Source: Variovorax paradoxus
Lineage (GTDB): Bacteria; Pseudomonadota; Gammaproteobacteria; Burkholderiales; Burkholderiaceae_C
NCBI RefSeq assembly: GCF_022009635.1
Contig: NZ_CP091716.1
Span: 697,001 to 761,000 of the forward strand
Direction: 5' to 3'
DNA: 64,000 nucleotides
The notes beneath the pieces are model-generated. The model saw only the letters and a list, made by a program, of their open reading frames with translations, had not been told where the DNA came from and did no database searches. Below, one piece after another: positions 55,591 to 64,000 of the stretch. Made by a program: the position numbers and the translations under genes. Position 1 is the first letter of the stretch; every line of letters begins with the position of its first letter.

Positions 55591-55995
55591 CGAGGCTCGG
55601 GCGCAGCCGGTGATCCGCGGGTGTTGGATTCCGCCGATTACTGATCCTGGATGGACAGAGAGCAAGCCCAATAAGAGTCCTTCTTCGTGGCGAGCGCTTG
55701 AAACTTTTTCACCAGGACGGCTGCCGGAGATTTTTTAGTTGGCGTGTTCTGGTGCGCCGATTTCAGTTTTCTGGCATTCCCGCCTAGGTCGGGCTCAAGC
55801 AGCAAATCTTCCAAATCGGTATTTCATTTGGCGGTTCATCGGTGACTACGGTCCGTCGACCGATAACCGCAAGATGTTGCATCAGCCCAAAGTCGAGACC
55901 GTTTGACCGCACGGCGCTTCGCTCACGCTGAGTTTGGGTCCGTCGAAAGCCGCATGGGGCCGTGGGTTGCTAACCGCACTTTGTTGGAAAGGACC
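55591..55995. other. Unassigned DNA between the IS3 relic and yifB
   Basis: About 400 bp without a gene that I recognise. No terminal repeat of a Tn7-like element was found at the junction with yifB (55995/55996), and no direct repeat could be matched to the left island edge. Confidence 0.6.
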
Positions 55996-56136
55996 ATCGC
56001 GGGCTTCCTTGACCTCGGTTTCCGCCAGGCCGACCAGCGTGAAGCTGGGCAGACCGTTGGCCAGATGCACCTCGACCGTGACACTGGCCGCTTCCAGCCC
56101 CAGCAAGGCTCGGCCCTGCACCAAAGACAAACTCAT
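55882..56136 (-). pseudogene. comM: yifB/comM (Mg-chelatase-like ATPase), only the first 47 codons remain
   Basis: From ATG at 56136 the sequence MSLSLVQGRALLGLEAASVT and on to GLAETEVKEARD is the start of YifB/ComM. At 55996 it changes to unrelated residues (GPFQQSAVSN...) and stops at 55882. ComM is a branch-migration helicase in natural transformation, and its gene is a known insertion target for Tn6022/AbaR-type islands. The other 450 or so codons are not in the window, so the gene is inactivated. Confidence 0.9.
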
Positions 56137-56159
56137 TTCTCTCCCTGTCCCCAAGATGG

Positions 56160-56178
56160 TGCAACCATCTTTGGTGTG
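56160..56178. promoter_or_regulatory. NtrC-like enhancer site upstream of torF-glnK-amtB
   Basis: TGCAACCATCTTTGGTGTG approaches the NtrC consensus TGCACC-N5-GGTGCA as an imperfect dyad, about 115-130 bp upstream of the sigma-54 promoter, a normal enhancer distance. It overlaps the yifB translation start region. Confidence 0.5.
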
Positions 56179-56292
56179 TCCGCGGTGGTGCGATGCCGGT
56201 GAAAGCTGCAACCGCTCGAAACAAGCGTTGTAACGATTTGGCTCACAAAGCGACGCTCGCGAGTCGCATGGGGCACAGGTATTTGTGCAGTT

Positions 56293-56307
56293 TGGCACGC
56301 TCCCTGC
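56293..56307 (+). promoter_or_regulatory. Sigma-54 promoter for torF-glnK-amtB
   Basis: TGGCACGCTCCCTGC has the -24 GG (56294-56295) and -12 GC (56306-56307) with exactly 10 bases between, matching TGGCACG-N4-YTGC. It lies 46 bp before the torF ATG. Confidence 0.85.
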
Positions 56308-56352
56308 TTTGAGCCTCTCAGGTCCAACAACACACTTGCGAGGAGTTTCCCG

Positions 56353-57625
<1,273 letters not shown>

Positions 57626-57654
57626 TCGAGTCCTGGCCCGAAAGAACAACGACT

Positions 57655-59094
57655 ATGAAAAAACTGCTTGTCTCTCTTGCGCTCGGCTTGAGCGTGCTCG
57701 CCGCCGGTACTTCCGGCTTCGCACAGACCCCGGCAGCGCCTGCTGCCGATGCACCCGCCGCAACGGCTCCCGCAGCTGCTGCGGCAGCACCCGCTGCGGC
57801 CCCGGCCGCCGATGCGGCAGCTCCGGCCGCGGCAGCGCCCGCAGCCGCGCCCGCCGCGGCCCCGGCACCGAAGATCGACTCCGGCGACACCGCCTGGATG
57901 CTGACTTCGACCCTCCTCGTGATCCTGATGACCATCCCCGGCCTCGCGCTGTTCTACGGCGGCCTGGGCCGCTCGAAGAACATGCTGTCGGTGCTGATGC
58001 AGGTCTTCGTGATCTTCTCGCTGATCAGCATCCTGTGGGCCGTGTACGGCTACAGCCTGGCCTTCTCTGGTGACGGCAACTTCTTCGGCACCTTCGACAA
58101 GATCTTCATGAAGGGCATCACGCAGGAGACCTTCGGCGCGCTGACCACGATTCCCGAATACGTGTTCGTCGCCTTCCAGGGCACCTTCGCGGCCATCACC
58201 GTGGCGCTGATCGTCGGCGCCTTCGCGGAACGCGCCAAGTTCTCGGCCGTGCTGCTGTTCTCGGTGCTGTGGTTCACCTTCAGCTATGTGCCGATCGCCC
58301 ACATCGTGTGGGGCGGCGGCCTGCTGGGCAAGGACGGCGCGCTGGACTTCGCCGGCGGCACCGTGGTGCACATCAACGCCGGTGTGGCCGGCCTCGTGGG
58401 TGCCTACATGGTCGGCAAGCGCGTCGGCTACGGCAAGGAAGCCTTCACGCCTCACTCGCTCACGCTCACCATGGTCGGCGCCTCGCTGCTGTGGGTCGGC
58501 TGGTTCGGCTTCAACGCCGGCTCGGCGGGTGCCGCCAACGCGCTGGCCGGCCTGGCCTTCATCAACACGGTGCTCGCCACCGCTGCCGCCGCGCTGTCGT
58601 GGATCCTGGGCGAGAGCCTGCACAAGGGCAAGGCCTCGATGCTGGGCGCCGCGTCCGGTGCTGTTGCCGGCCTCGTGGCTGTCACGCCCGCCGCCGGTTT
58701 CGTCGGCCCGATGGGTTCGATCGTGCTGGGCCTGCTGGCCGGCCTGGTCTGCCTGTGGGGCGTGGGTGGCCTGAAGCGCATGCTGGGTGCGGACGACGCA
58801 TTCGACGTGTTCGGCGTGCACGGCGTGGGCGGTATCCTGGGTGCCATCCTGACCGGCGTGTTCGCTGCCAAGGGCCTGGGCGGCACCGGCGGCGCGACGC
58901 CCGACACCTTCTCGATGGGCGCGCAAGTCTGGATCCAGATCAAGAGCGTGGCGCTCACGGTCGTGTGGTCCGGCGTGGTGGCCTTCATCGCCTACAAGAT
59001 CGCCGACCTGACCCTCGGCCTGCGTGTGTCGGAAGAAGAAGAGCGCGAAGGCCTCGACATCTCCTCGCACGGCGAAACCGCATACAACAGGTAA
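57655..59094 (+). CDS. amtB: Ammonium transporter AmtB with Ala/Pro-rich N-terminal extension
   Basis: 479 residues. A signal-like N-terminus is followed by about 50 residues almost wholly Ala and Pro before the transporter begins (DSGDTAWMLTSTLLVILMTI). Amt signatures include PGLALFYGGLGRSKN, GTVVHINAGVAGLVGAYMVG (pore His) and VFGVHGVGGILGAILTGVFA (second pore His). Eleven helices are expected. Co-transcribed with glnK, 30 bp downstream. Confidence 0.95.
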   Translation: MKKLLVSLALGLSVLAAGTSGFAQTPAAPAADAPAATAPAAAAAAPAAAPAADAAAPAAAAPAAAPAAAPAPKIDSGDTAWMLTSTLLVILMTIPGLALFYGGLGRSKNMLSVLMQVFVIFSLISILWAVYGYSLAFSGDGNFFGTFDKIFMKGITQETFGALTTIPEYVFVAFQGTFAAITVALIVGAFAERAKFSAVLLFSVLWFTFSYVPIAHIVWGGGLLGKDGALDFAGGTVVHINAGVAGLVGAYMVGKRVGYGKEAFTPHSLTLTMVGASLLWVGWFGFNAGSAGAANALAGLAFINTVLATAAAALSWILGESLHKGKASMLGAASGAVAGLVAVTPAAGFVGPMGSIVLGLLAGLVCLWGVGGLKRMLGADDAFDVFGVHGVGGILGAILTGVFAAKGLGGTGGATPDTFSMGAQVWIQIKSVALTVVWSGVVAFIAYKIADLTLGLRVSEEEEREGLDISSHGETAYNR

Positions 59095-59206
59095 ACCCCA
59101 AGCCCCCTTGCAGGGGGCGGCACCTGCGGCTCGGCGAAGCCGGTTCCGCGGTGCTTACCGACTGACTGAAAAAAGTTTTTCAAGCGAGGTCTCCTTTGGA
59201 TGTTCA

Positions 59207-59242
59207 GCCCGCAAGCGCTCCGGCGCCGGCGGGCTTTTTTTT
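59207..59242 (+). terminator. Terminator after amtB
   Basis: Stem GCCCGC (59207-59212) / GCGGGC (59229-59234), with a GC-rich inner part, followed by eight T (59235-59242). It lies about 110 bp past the amtB stop. A second hairpin, GCCCCC/GGGGGC, lies nearer (59102-59118) without a T tract. Confidence 0.65.
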
Positions 59243-59269
59243 GCCCGTCGGGAGCACAATCGGCCCACC

Positions 59270-60202
59270 ATGTGGACCTCCATCGAAGACAGCCTCTGCG
59301 AGCTCGGCGAATCGCCGTTCTGGCACCCTCAGGAACGATCGCTCTACTGGCTCGACATTCCGGGCCGCGCCGTGCTGCGAACGCGCGGCGACATCGGAAC
59401 GCCGGACGCCACCGTCGAGCGCTGGGCGCTGCCCACCGAGCCCGGCTGCATGGCGCCGGCGCGCCGCGGCGGCCTGGTGATCGCGCTGCGCGACGGCATC
59501 TACCGCGCGCGGGAATGGGGCGGCCCGCTGGTCGCGATGGCGCGCGTGGAGCACGACGTGCGCACCATGCGCTTCAACGACGGCAAGTGCGACGCGCTGG
59601 GCCGCTTCTGGGGCGGCTCGCTCAACGAGGCGAAAGACCGCGCCAACGCCGCGCTCTACTGCCTCGACGCGCGCAGCGACACCGGCATCTCGCCCACCAT
59701 CACGCAAATGGCCAACCAGGCCACCACCGCCAACGGCCTGGCTTTCTCGCCCGACGCCCGCACGCTCTACTGGGCCGACACCGCGGCCCATGTGGTGCAT
59801 GCGTGGGACTGGGACGCCGAGGCCAATTCGCTCTCGCACGCCCGCGTGTTCCAGCAGTTCGGCGCCAAGCCCGAAGGCTGGACGCCCGCGTCGCCGCTGC
59901 ACTACGACGGCCGCCCCGACGGCGCCACCATCGACGCGCAGGGTCACTACTGGGTGGCCATGTTCGAAGGCGCGCAGCTGCTGCGCTTTTCTCCCTCGGG
60001 CGAACGCGTGGCTTCGGTCGCGGTGCCGGTGCAGTGCCCGACCATGCCCTGCTTCGGCGGCGACGACCTGAAGACCCTGTTCGTCACCAGCGCCCGCAAG
60101 GGCCGGCCGGCCGACGAGATCGCGCAGCGCCCGGCTTCGGGCATGGTGATCGCGATGCGGGTCGACACGCCGGGCCTGCCCGTGAGCTTCTTCGAAGACT
60201 GA
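59270..60202 (+). CDS. SMP-30/gluconolactonase-family sugar lactonase
   Basis: 310 residues from ATG at 59270. The six-bladed propeller motifs are visible: LGESPFWHPQERSLYWLDIP, RFNDGKCDALGRFWGGSLN (metal ligands Asn and Asp), NGLAFSPDARTLYWADT and RPDGATIDAQGHYWVA. Such enzymes open sugar lactones. The exact sugar cannot be told. It precedes the LysR gene by 28 bp. Confidence 0.9.
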   Translation: MWTSIEDSLCELGESPFWHPQERSLYWLDIPGRAVLRTRGDIGTPDATVERWALPTEPGCMAPARRGGLVIALRDGIYRAREWGGPLVAMARVEHDVRTMRFNDGKCDALGRFWGGSLNEAKDRANAALYCLDARSDTGISPTITQMANQATTANGLAFSPDARTLYWADTAAHVVHAWDWDAEANSLSHARVFQQFGAKPEGWTPASPLHYDGRPDGATIDAQGHYWVAMFEGAQLLRFSPSGERVASVAVPVQCPTMPCFGGDDLKTLFVTSARKGRPADEIAQRPASGMVIAMRVDTPGLPVSFFED

Positions 60203-60230
60203 AGGCGAAAAAGAGGGTTTCCAGCCGCGC

Positions 60231-61115
60231 ATGGCTCTGCAACACATTCCGCCGATCCAGTGCCTGCTGACCTTCGAGGCCGTGGCGCGGCTGCGGCATG
60301 CGGGCCGCGCGGCCGACGAGCTGTGCGTCACGCCCAGCGCCGTGAGCCACCGCATCCGCCAGCTCGAGGCGCATGTGGGCTTCAAGCTGTTCGGTCGCAG
60401 CGACTTCAGCCTCACGGCCGACGGCGCGGCCTATCTCGCGAACGTGCGCACCGGCCTCGCGGCGCTGCAGGCCACGCCGCTGGGCGCCAATGCGGCCCAG
60501 CGCGCGACGCGCCTGCGCATTGCCGTCACGCCGACCTTCAGCCGCCAGTTCCTGATGCCCCGCCTGGAGCTGTTCCGCAACATCTACCCCGACATCGAGC
60601 TGGTGCTGCAGGTGTCGATCCCGCTGCTCGACGTGACGGCCGAACAGGCCGACCTGGAAGTGCGCTACGGCCCCGGCGGGTACGCCGACTGCGAGCATCG
60701 CCTGGTGCTCGAGGAGCAGGTGGTGCCCGCCTGCAGCCCGAGCTATCTCAACGAGTTCGGCCCGTTCCAGGGCTTTCGCAGCGCGGCCGAAATTGAGGGC
60801 GCGCGGCTGATCCGCAGCCCGCTGGAGCCCTGGGGCACCTGGTTCGCGAGCTGCGGGCTCGACCAGCCCGAGCCGCACGTCGGCTCGCAGTTCAACGACC
60901 TGGGGCTGGTGTACGACGCCGCCGCCAGCGGCTTCGGCGTGGCGCTGGTGCGGCAGAAGATGGGCGCGGCGTGGTTCGAATCGGGGCGGCTGGTGGCGCT
61001 GTCCGACCAGGCGGTGCCCTCGCCGCACCGGCACTACATCTGCTGGCAGCCGGGCACGCTGGAGCGCTGGGAGTGCGCTGCCTTTGCCGACTGGCTCGAA
61101 CAGAGCCTGCGCTGA
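60231..61115 (+). CDS. LysR-family transcriptional regulator (GcvA-like)
   Basis: 294 residues. N-terminal winged helix-turn-helix (LLTFEAVARLRHAGRAADEL, then CVTPSAVSHRIRQLEAHVGF) and a type 2 periplasmic-binding effector domain (about 90-290). It follows the lactonase gene and precedes glcDEF on the same strand, so either could be its target; LysR genes more often regulate divergent neighbours. Confidence 0.92.
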   Translation: MALQHIPPIQCLLTFEAVARLRHAGRAADELCVTPSAVSHRIRQLEAHVGFKLFGRSDFSLTADGAAYLANVRTGLAALQATPLGANAAQRATRLRIAVTPTFSRQFLMPRLELFRNIYPDIELVLQVSIPLLDVTAEQADLEVRYGPGGYADCEHRLVLEEQVVPACSPSYLNEFGPFQGFRSAAEIEGARLIRSPLEPWGTWFASCGLDQPEPHVGSQFNDLGLVYDAAASGFGVALVRQKMGAAWFESGRLVALSDQAVPSPHRHYICWQPGTLERWECAAFADWLEQSLR

Positions 61116-61241
61116 CCGGCCGGACTCGCGAATTTCTCTCAAGCACCCGGCAAAAAACCATCAACCCGGGGCGGCGGGAATGTCCGTAGAGTGCGGTACA
61201 CCCGAGACATCCGCGAACAGAAGAAAAGAAAGGGCCCGCCG

Positions 61242-62744
61242 ATGAACGCGCCGCTCACCCCCACGCAACACGATTCGCTACAGAAAACGGAGCGCCAGTC
61301 CCATGTGGTCCGCGCGCTGCAGGTGCACCTGCCCACACACGCGCTGATCTGGCACGACGAAGACACCACGCCCTACGAGTGCGACGGCCTCACCGCCTAC
61401 CGCGCCCGCCCGCTGGTGGTGGCCTTGCCCGAGACCGAGGCGCAGGTCGCCGCCGTGCTCAAGACCTGCCACCAGCTCGGCGTGCCCGTGGTGGCGCGCG
61501 GCGCGGGTACCGGGCTCTCGGGCGGCGCCATGCCGCACACCATGGGCGTCACGATGTCGCTCGCCAAGTTCAACCGCATCCTGAAGATCGATCCGGTGAG
61601 CCGCACGGCGGTGGTGCAGTGCGGCGTGCGCAACCTCGCCATCAGCGAGGCGGCCGCGCCCTTCAACCTCTACTACGCGCCCGATCCTTCGAGCCAGATC
61701 GCCTGCACCATCGGCGGCAACGTGGCCGAGAACTCGGGCGGCGTGCACTGCCTCAAGTACGGCCTGACGCTGCACAACGTGCTGCGCGTGCGCGGCTTCA
61801 CGGCCGAGGGCGAGGCGATCGAATTCGGCGGCGACGCGCTCGACGCGCCAGGGCTCGACCTGCTGGCGCTGGTCATCGGCAGCGAGGGCATGCTGGCCGT
61901 GACCACCGAGGTGACCGTCAAGCTCGTGCCCAAGCCGCAGCTCGCGCGCTGCATCATGGCCAGCTTCGACGATGTGCGAAAGGCCGGCGACGCGGTGGCG
62001 GCGGTGATCGCGGCGGGCATCATCCCGGCGGGGCTGGAGATGATGGACAAGCCCATGACCGCCGCGGTCGAAGACTTCGTGCGCGCGGGCTACGACCTCG
62101 ATGCCGCCGCCATCCTGCTGTGCGAATCGGACGGCACGCCCGAGGAGGTGGAAGAAGAAATCGGCCGAATGACCGCCGTGCTGCGCGGCTGCGGCGCCAC
62201 CGCCATCACGTGCAGCAACAGCGAAGAGGAGCGCATGAAGTTCTGGAGCGGGCGCAAGAACGCGTTCCCCGCCTCGGGCCGCATCAGCCCGGACTACATG
62301 TGCCTCGACTCGACGATTCCGCGCAAGCGGCTCGCCGACATCCTGCTGGCGATCCAGGAAATGGAGAAAAAGTACGACCTGCGCTGCTGCAACGTGTTCC
62401 ACGCGGGCGACGGCAACCTGCACCCGCTGGTGCTGTTCGACGCCAACGACCCCGACGAGCTGCACCGCTGCGAGCTCTTCGGCGCCGACATCCTGGAGAC
62501 CAGTGTCGCGATGGGCGGCACGGTGTCGGGCGAGCATGGCGTGGGCGTGGAAAAGCTCAACAGCATGTGCGTTCAATTCACGGCGGCGGAGAACGAGCAG
62601 ATGTTCGGGGTGAAGCGTGCGTTCGATCCCGAGGGAATGTTGAACCCCGGCAAGGTGATTCCCACGTTGCAGCGATGTGCCGAGTACGGCAAGCAGGTGG
62701 TGCGCGGGGGGAAGTTGTCGCATCCCGATCTGCCGAGGTTCTGA
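61242..62744 (+). CDS. glcD: Glycolate oxidase subunit GlcD (FAD-linked)
   Basis: 500 residues from ATG at 61242. FAD-binding PCMH domain (VPVVARGAGTGLSGGAMPHT, YYAPDPSSQIACTIGGNVAE, NSGGVHCLKYGLT) and a C-terminal FAD-oxidase domain (HAGDGNLHPLVLFD, SGEHGVGVEKLNSM). It oxidises glycolate to glyoxylate with GlcE and GlcF. Overlaps glcE by one base (TGATG). Confidence 0.96.
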   Translation: MNAPLTPTQHDSLQKTERQSHVVRALQVHLPTHALIWHDEDTTPYECDGLTAYRARPLVVALPETEAQVAAVLKTCHQLGVPVVARGAGTGLSGGAMPHTMGVTMSLAKFNRILKIDPVSRTAVVQCGVRNLAISEAAAPFNLYYAPDPSSQIACTIGGNVAENSGGVHCLKYGLTLHNVLRVRGFTAEGEAIEFGGDALDAPGLDLLALVIGSEGMLAVTTEVTVKLVPKPQLARCIMASFDDVRKAGDAVAAVIAAGIIPAGLEMMDKPMTAAVEDFVRAGYDLDAAAILLCESDGTPEEVEEEIGRMTAVLRGCGATAITCSNSEEERMKFWSGRKNAFPASGRISPDYMCLDSTIPRKRLADILLAIQEMEKKYDLRCCNVFHAGDGNLHPLVLFDANDPDELHRCELFGADILETSVAMGGTVSGEHGVGVEKLNSMCVQFTAAENEQMFGVKRAFDPEGMLNPGKVIPTLQRCAEYGKQVVRGGKLSHPDLPRF

Positions 62745-63862
62745 TGGCGATGGGCAACGACACCGCACTCCACCAGATAGTCGAGCGCATCCATGCGGCC
62801 ACGACCGACGCCACGGCCCTGCGCATTCGCGGTGGTGGCACGAAGGACTTCTACGGCGAAGCACCGCAAGGCGAGTTGCTCGACACGCGCTCGCTCACCG
62901 GCATCACGAGCTACGAACCGAGCGAACTGGTCGTCACCGTGCGCGCCGGCACGCCGCTCGCCGAACTCGAAGCGGCACTTGCCGAGAAAGGCCAGTGCCT
63001 GCCTTTCGAGCCGCCTCGCTTCGGCGACGGCAACGGCACCGTCGGCGGGATGGTCGCGGCGGGGCTCAGCGGGCCCGCGCGAGCCAGCGTGGGTGCCGTG
63101 CGCGACTACGTGCTCGGCGCCACGCTCGTCAACGGACGCGGCGAGGTGCTGAGCTTCGGCGGGCAGGTGATGAAGAACGTCGCGGGTTATGACGTGTCGC
63201 GCGTGCTCGCGGGTTCGCTGGGCACGCTGGGCGTGATCGCGGAGGTGAGCCTCAAGGTGCTGCCGGTTCCGCCGGCCGAGGTCACGCTCGAATTCGCCTG
63301 CGGCCAGGCCGATGCGCTGCGGCTGCTCAACGAATGGGGTGGCCGGCCGCTGCCGCTGAATGCGAGCTGCTGGTTCGAATACGCCGGCGCGGGCGCGTTG
63401 TACCTGCGGTTGCGGGGCGCGGTCGCTGCCGTGGAAGCCGCGTGCGCGCATCTCGGCGGCGAGCGCAAGGACAACACACGCGCGGCCGCCGACTGGCAAT
63501 CGCTGCGCGACCAGCAGCTGCCATGGTTTGCTACCGATGAAGGCGGCGATGCGCTGTGGCGCCTCTCCGTGCCCCAGACCGCACCCGCGCTGGCGCTCGA
63601 CGGCGCCGCGCCGCTGATCGAATGGCATGGCGGCCAGCGCTGGTACAAGGCGCCGGTCGAACAGGCCGCGCGCATCCGCGAGATCGCGCGCGCGGCGGGC
63701 GGCCACGCCACGCTGTTCCGCCTGCCCGGCTCGGGCACGCAAAGCGGAGTGCCGCGCTTCGACGCCATGAGCGCGCCCGTCGAACGCATCCAGCGCGCGC
63801 TGATGCGCGAGTTCGATCCGCACGGCCTCTTCAACCGCGGCCGCCTGCTCGCCACCGACTAA
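62744..63862 (+). CDS. glcE: Glycolate oxidase subunit GlcE (FAD-binding)
   Basis: 372 residues. PCMH-type FAD-binding domain: ALRIRGGGTKDFYG, GQCLPFEPPRFGDGNGTVGG and KNVAGYDVSRVLAGSLGTLG. Shorter than GlcD, as usual. Between glcD and glcF in one operon. Confidence 0.95.
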   Translation: MAMGNDTALHQIVERIHAATTDATALRIRGGGTKDFYGEAPQGELLDTRSLTGITSYEPSELVVTVRAGTPLAELEAALAEKGQCLPFEPPRFGDGNGTVGGMVAAGLSGPARASVGAVRDYVLGATLVNGRGEVLSFGGQVMKNVAGYDVSRVLAGSLGTLGVIAEVSLKVLPVPPAEVTLEFACGQADALRLLNEWGGRPLPLNASCWFEYAGAGALYLRLRGAVAAVEAACAHLGGERKDNTRAAADWQSLRDQQLPWFATDEGGDALWRLSVPQTAPALALDGAAPLIEWHGGQRWYKAPVEQAARIREIARAAGGHATLFRLPGSGTQSGVPRFDAMSAPVERIQRALMREFDPHGLFNRGRLLATD

Positions 63863-63879
63863 GAACAAGAACCGAAGAC

Positions 63880-64000
63880 ATGCAAACCGAGCTCGCCCCC
63901 GAATTCAAAGGCACCGACGAAGGCCGCGAGGCCGAAGCCATCCTGCGCAAGTGCGTGCACTGCGGCTTCTGCACCGCCACCTGCCCGACCTACCAGCTGC
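63880..64000 (+). CDS. glcF: Glycolate oxidase iron-sulfur subunit GlcF, start only
   Basis: 40 codons before the window ends. The first 4Fe-4S cluster motif CVHCGFCTATCPTY is present 25 residues in, in the position expected for GlcF. Operon place after glcDE confirms the call. Confidence 0.92.
   Translation, partial: MQTELAPEFKGTDEGREAEAILRKCVHCGFCTATCPTYQL

Overview
The window is GC-rich DNA from a betaproteobacterium, most likely Comamonadaceae and Variovorax-like. This is inferred from the gene set (glnE, yhdP, a TorF-type porin with glnK-amtB, glcDEF), the short intergenic gaps and the codon style. No sequence search was possible, so the genus is an inference. Two core chromosomal blocks (about 1-15.6 kb and 56.0-64.0 kb) flank a mosaic genomic island of about 40 kb.

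Left core block: a partial FAD-dependent oxidoreductase, a periplasmic glutathione peroxidase, a ferritin-like diiron protein, an ECF41 sigma factor with an AhpD-like carboxymuconolactone decarboxylase (both genes carry the same TGTCACA-N16-CGTC promoter), rlpA, glnE, a divergent yhdP, a Nit1-like amidase, and a PAS sensor kinase. The last part of the kinase's ATPase domain is cut off by an IS5-family element, which marks the left island edge.

Island, part 1 (15.6-25.8 kb): transposon debris. It contains an IS5 element, a mer operon whose merA is cut by that IS (merF, merP, merT, merR and operator remain), two 38-bp Tn3-family terminal repeats around a serine recombinase, small plasmid/ICE-type genes including a frameshifted RMF-like gene, an IS66 remnant fused in frame to a tyrosine recombinase, and a 3165-bp IS66 copy with 8-bp target duplications and a passenger gene.

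Island, part 2 (26.0-34.7 kb): a visibly AT-richer Tn7-like transposition module with TnsA, TnsB, TnsC, two TniQ/TnsD-like proteins, an AlpA-like regulator and an unknown protein. No Cas gene or CRISPR array lies beside it.

Island, part 3 (34.7-56.0 kb): probable defence cargo. This includes an unknown gene with a truncated duplicate and a coupled 34-residue peptide; a compact operon of ribbon-helix-helix protein, 1548-residue SF1 helicase with a C-terminal Vsr/DUF559-like nuclease, YhaO-like phosphoesterase, YhaN/SbcC-like ATPase and a propeller-like protein; an E2-only (short type II) CBASS with an S-4TM effector and a divergent WYL (CapW-like) regulator; then a DUF6988-like protein, an H-NS protein and an FRG-domain protein. 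The island ends in gene fragments and cuts yifB/comM after 47 codons. comM is a known target of Tn6022/AbaR-type Tn7-like elements.

Right core block: a sigma-54/NtrC-type promoter drives torF-glnK-amtB. Then come an SMP-30-family lactonase, a LysR regulator and the glycolate oxidase genes glcD, glcE and the start of glcF. The most interesting unexplained system is the helicase-nuclease/YhaO/YhaN operon at 36.6-47.5 kb.
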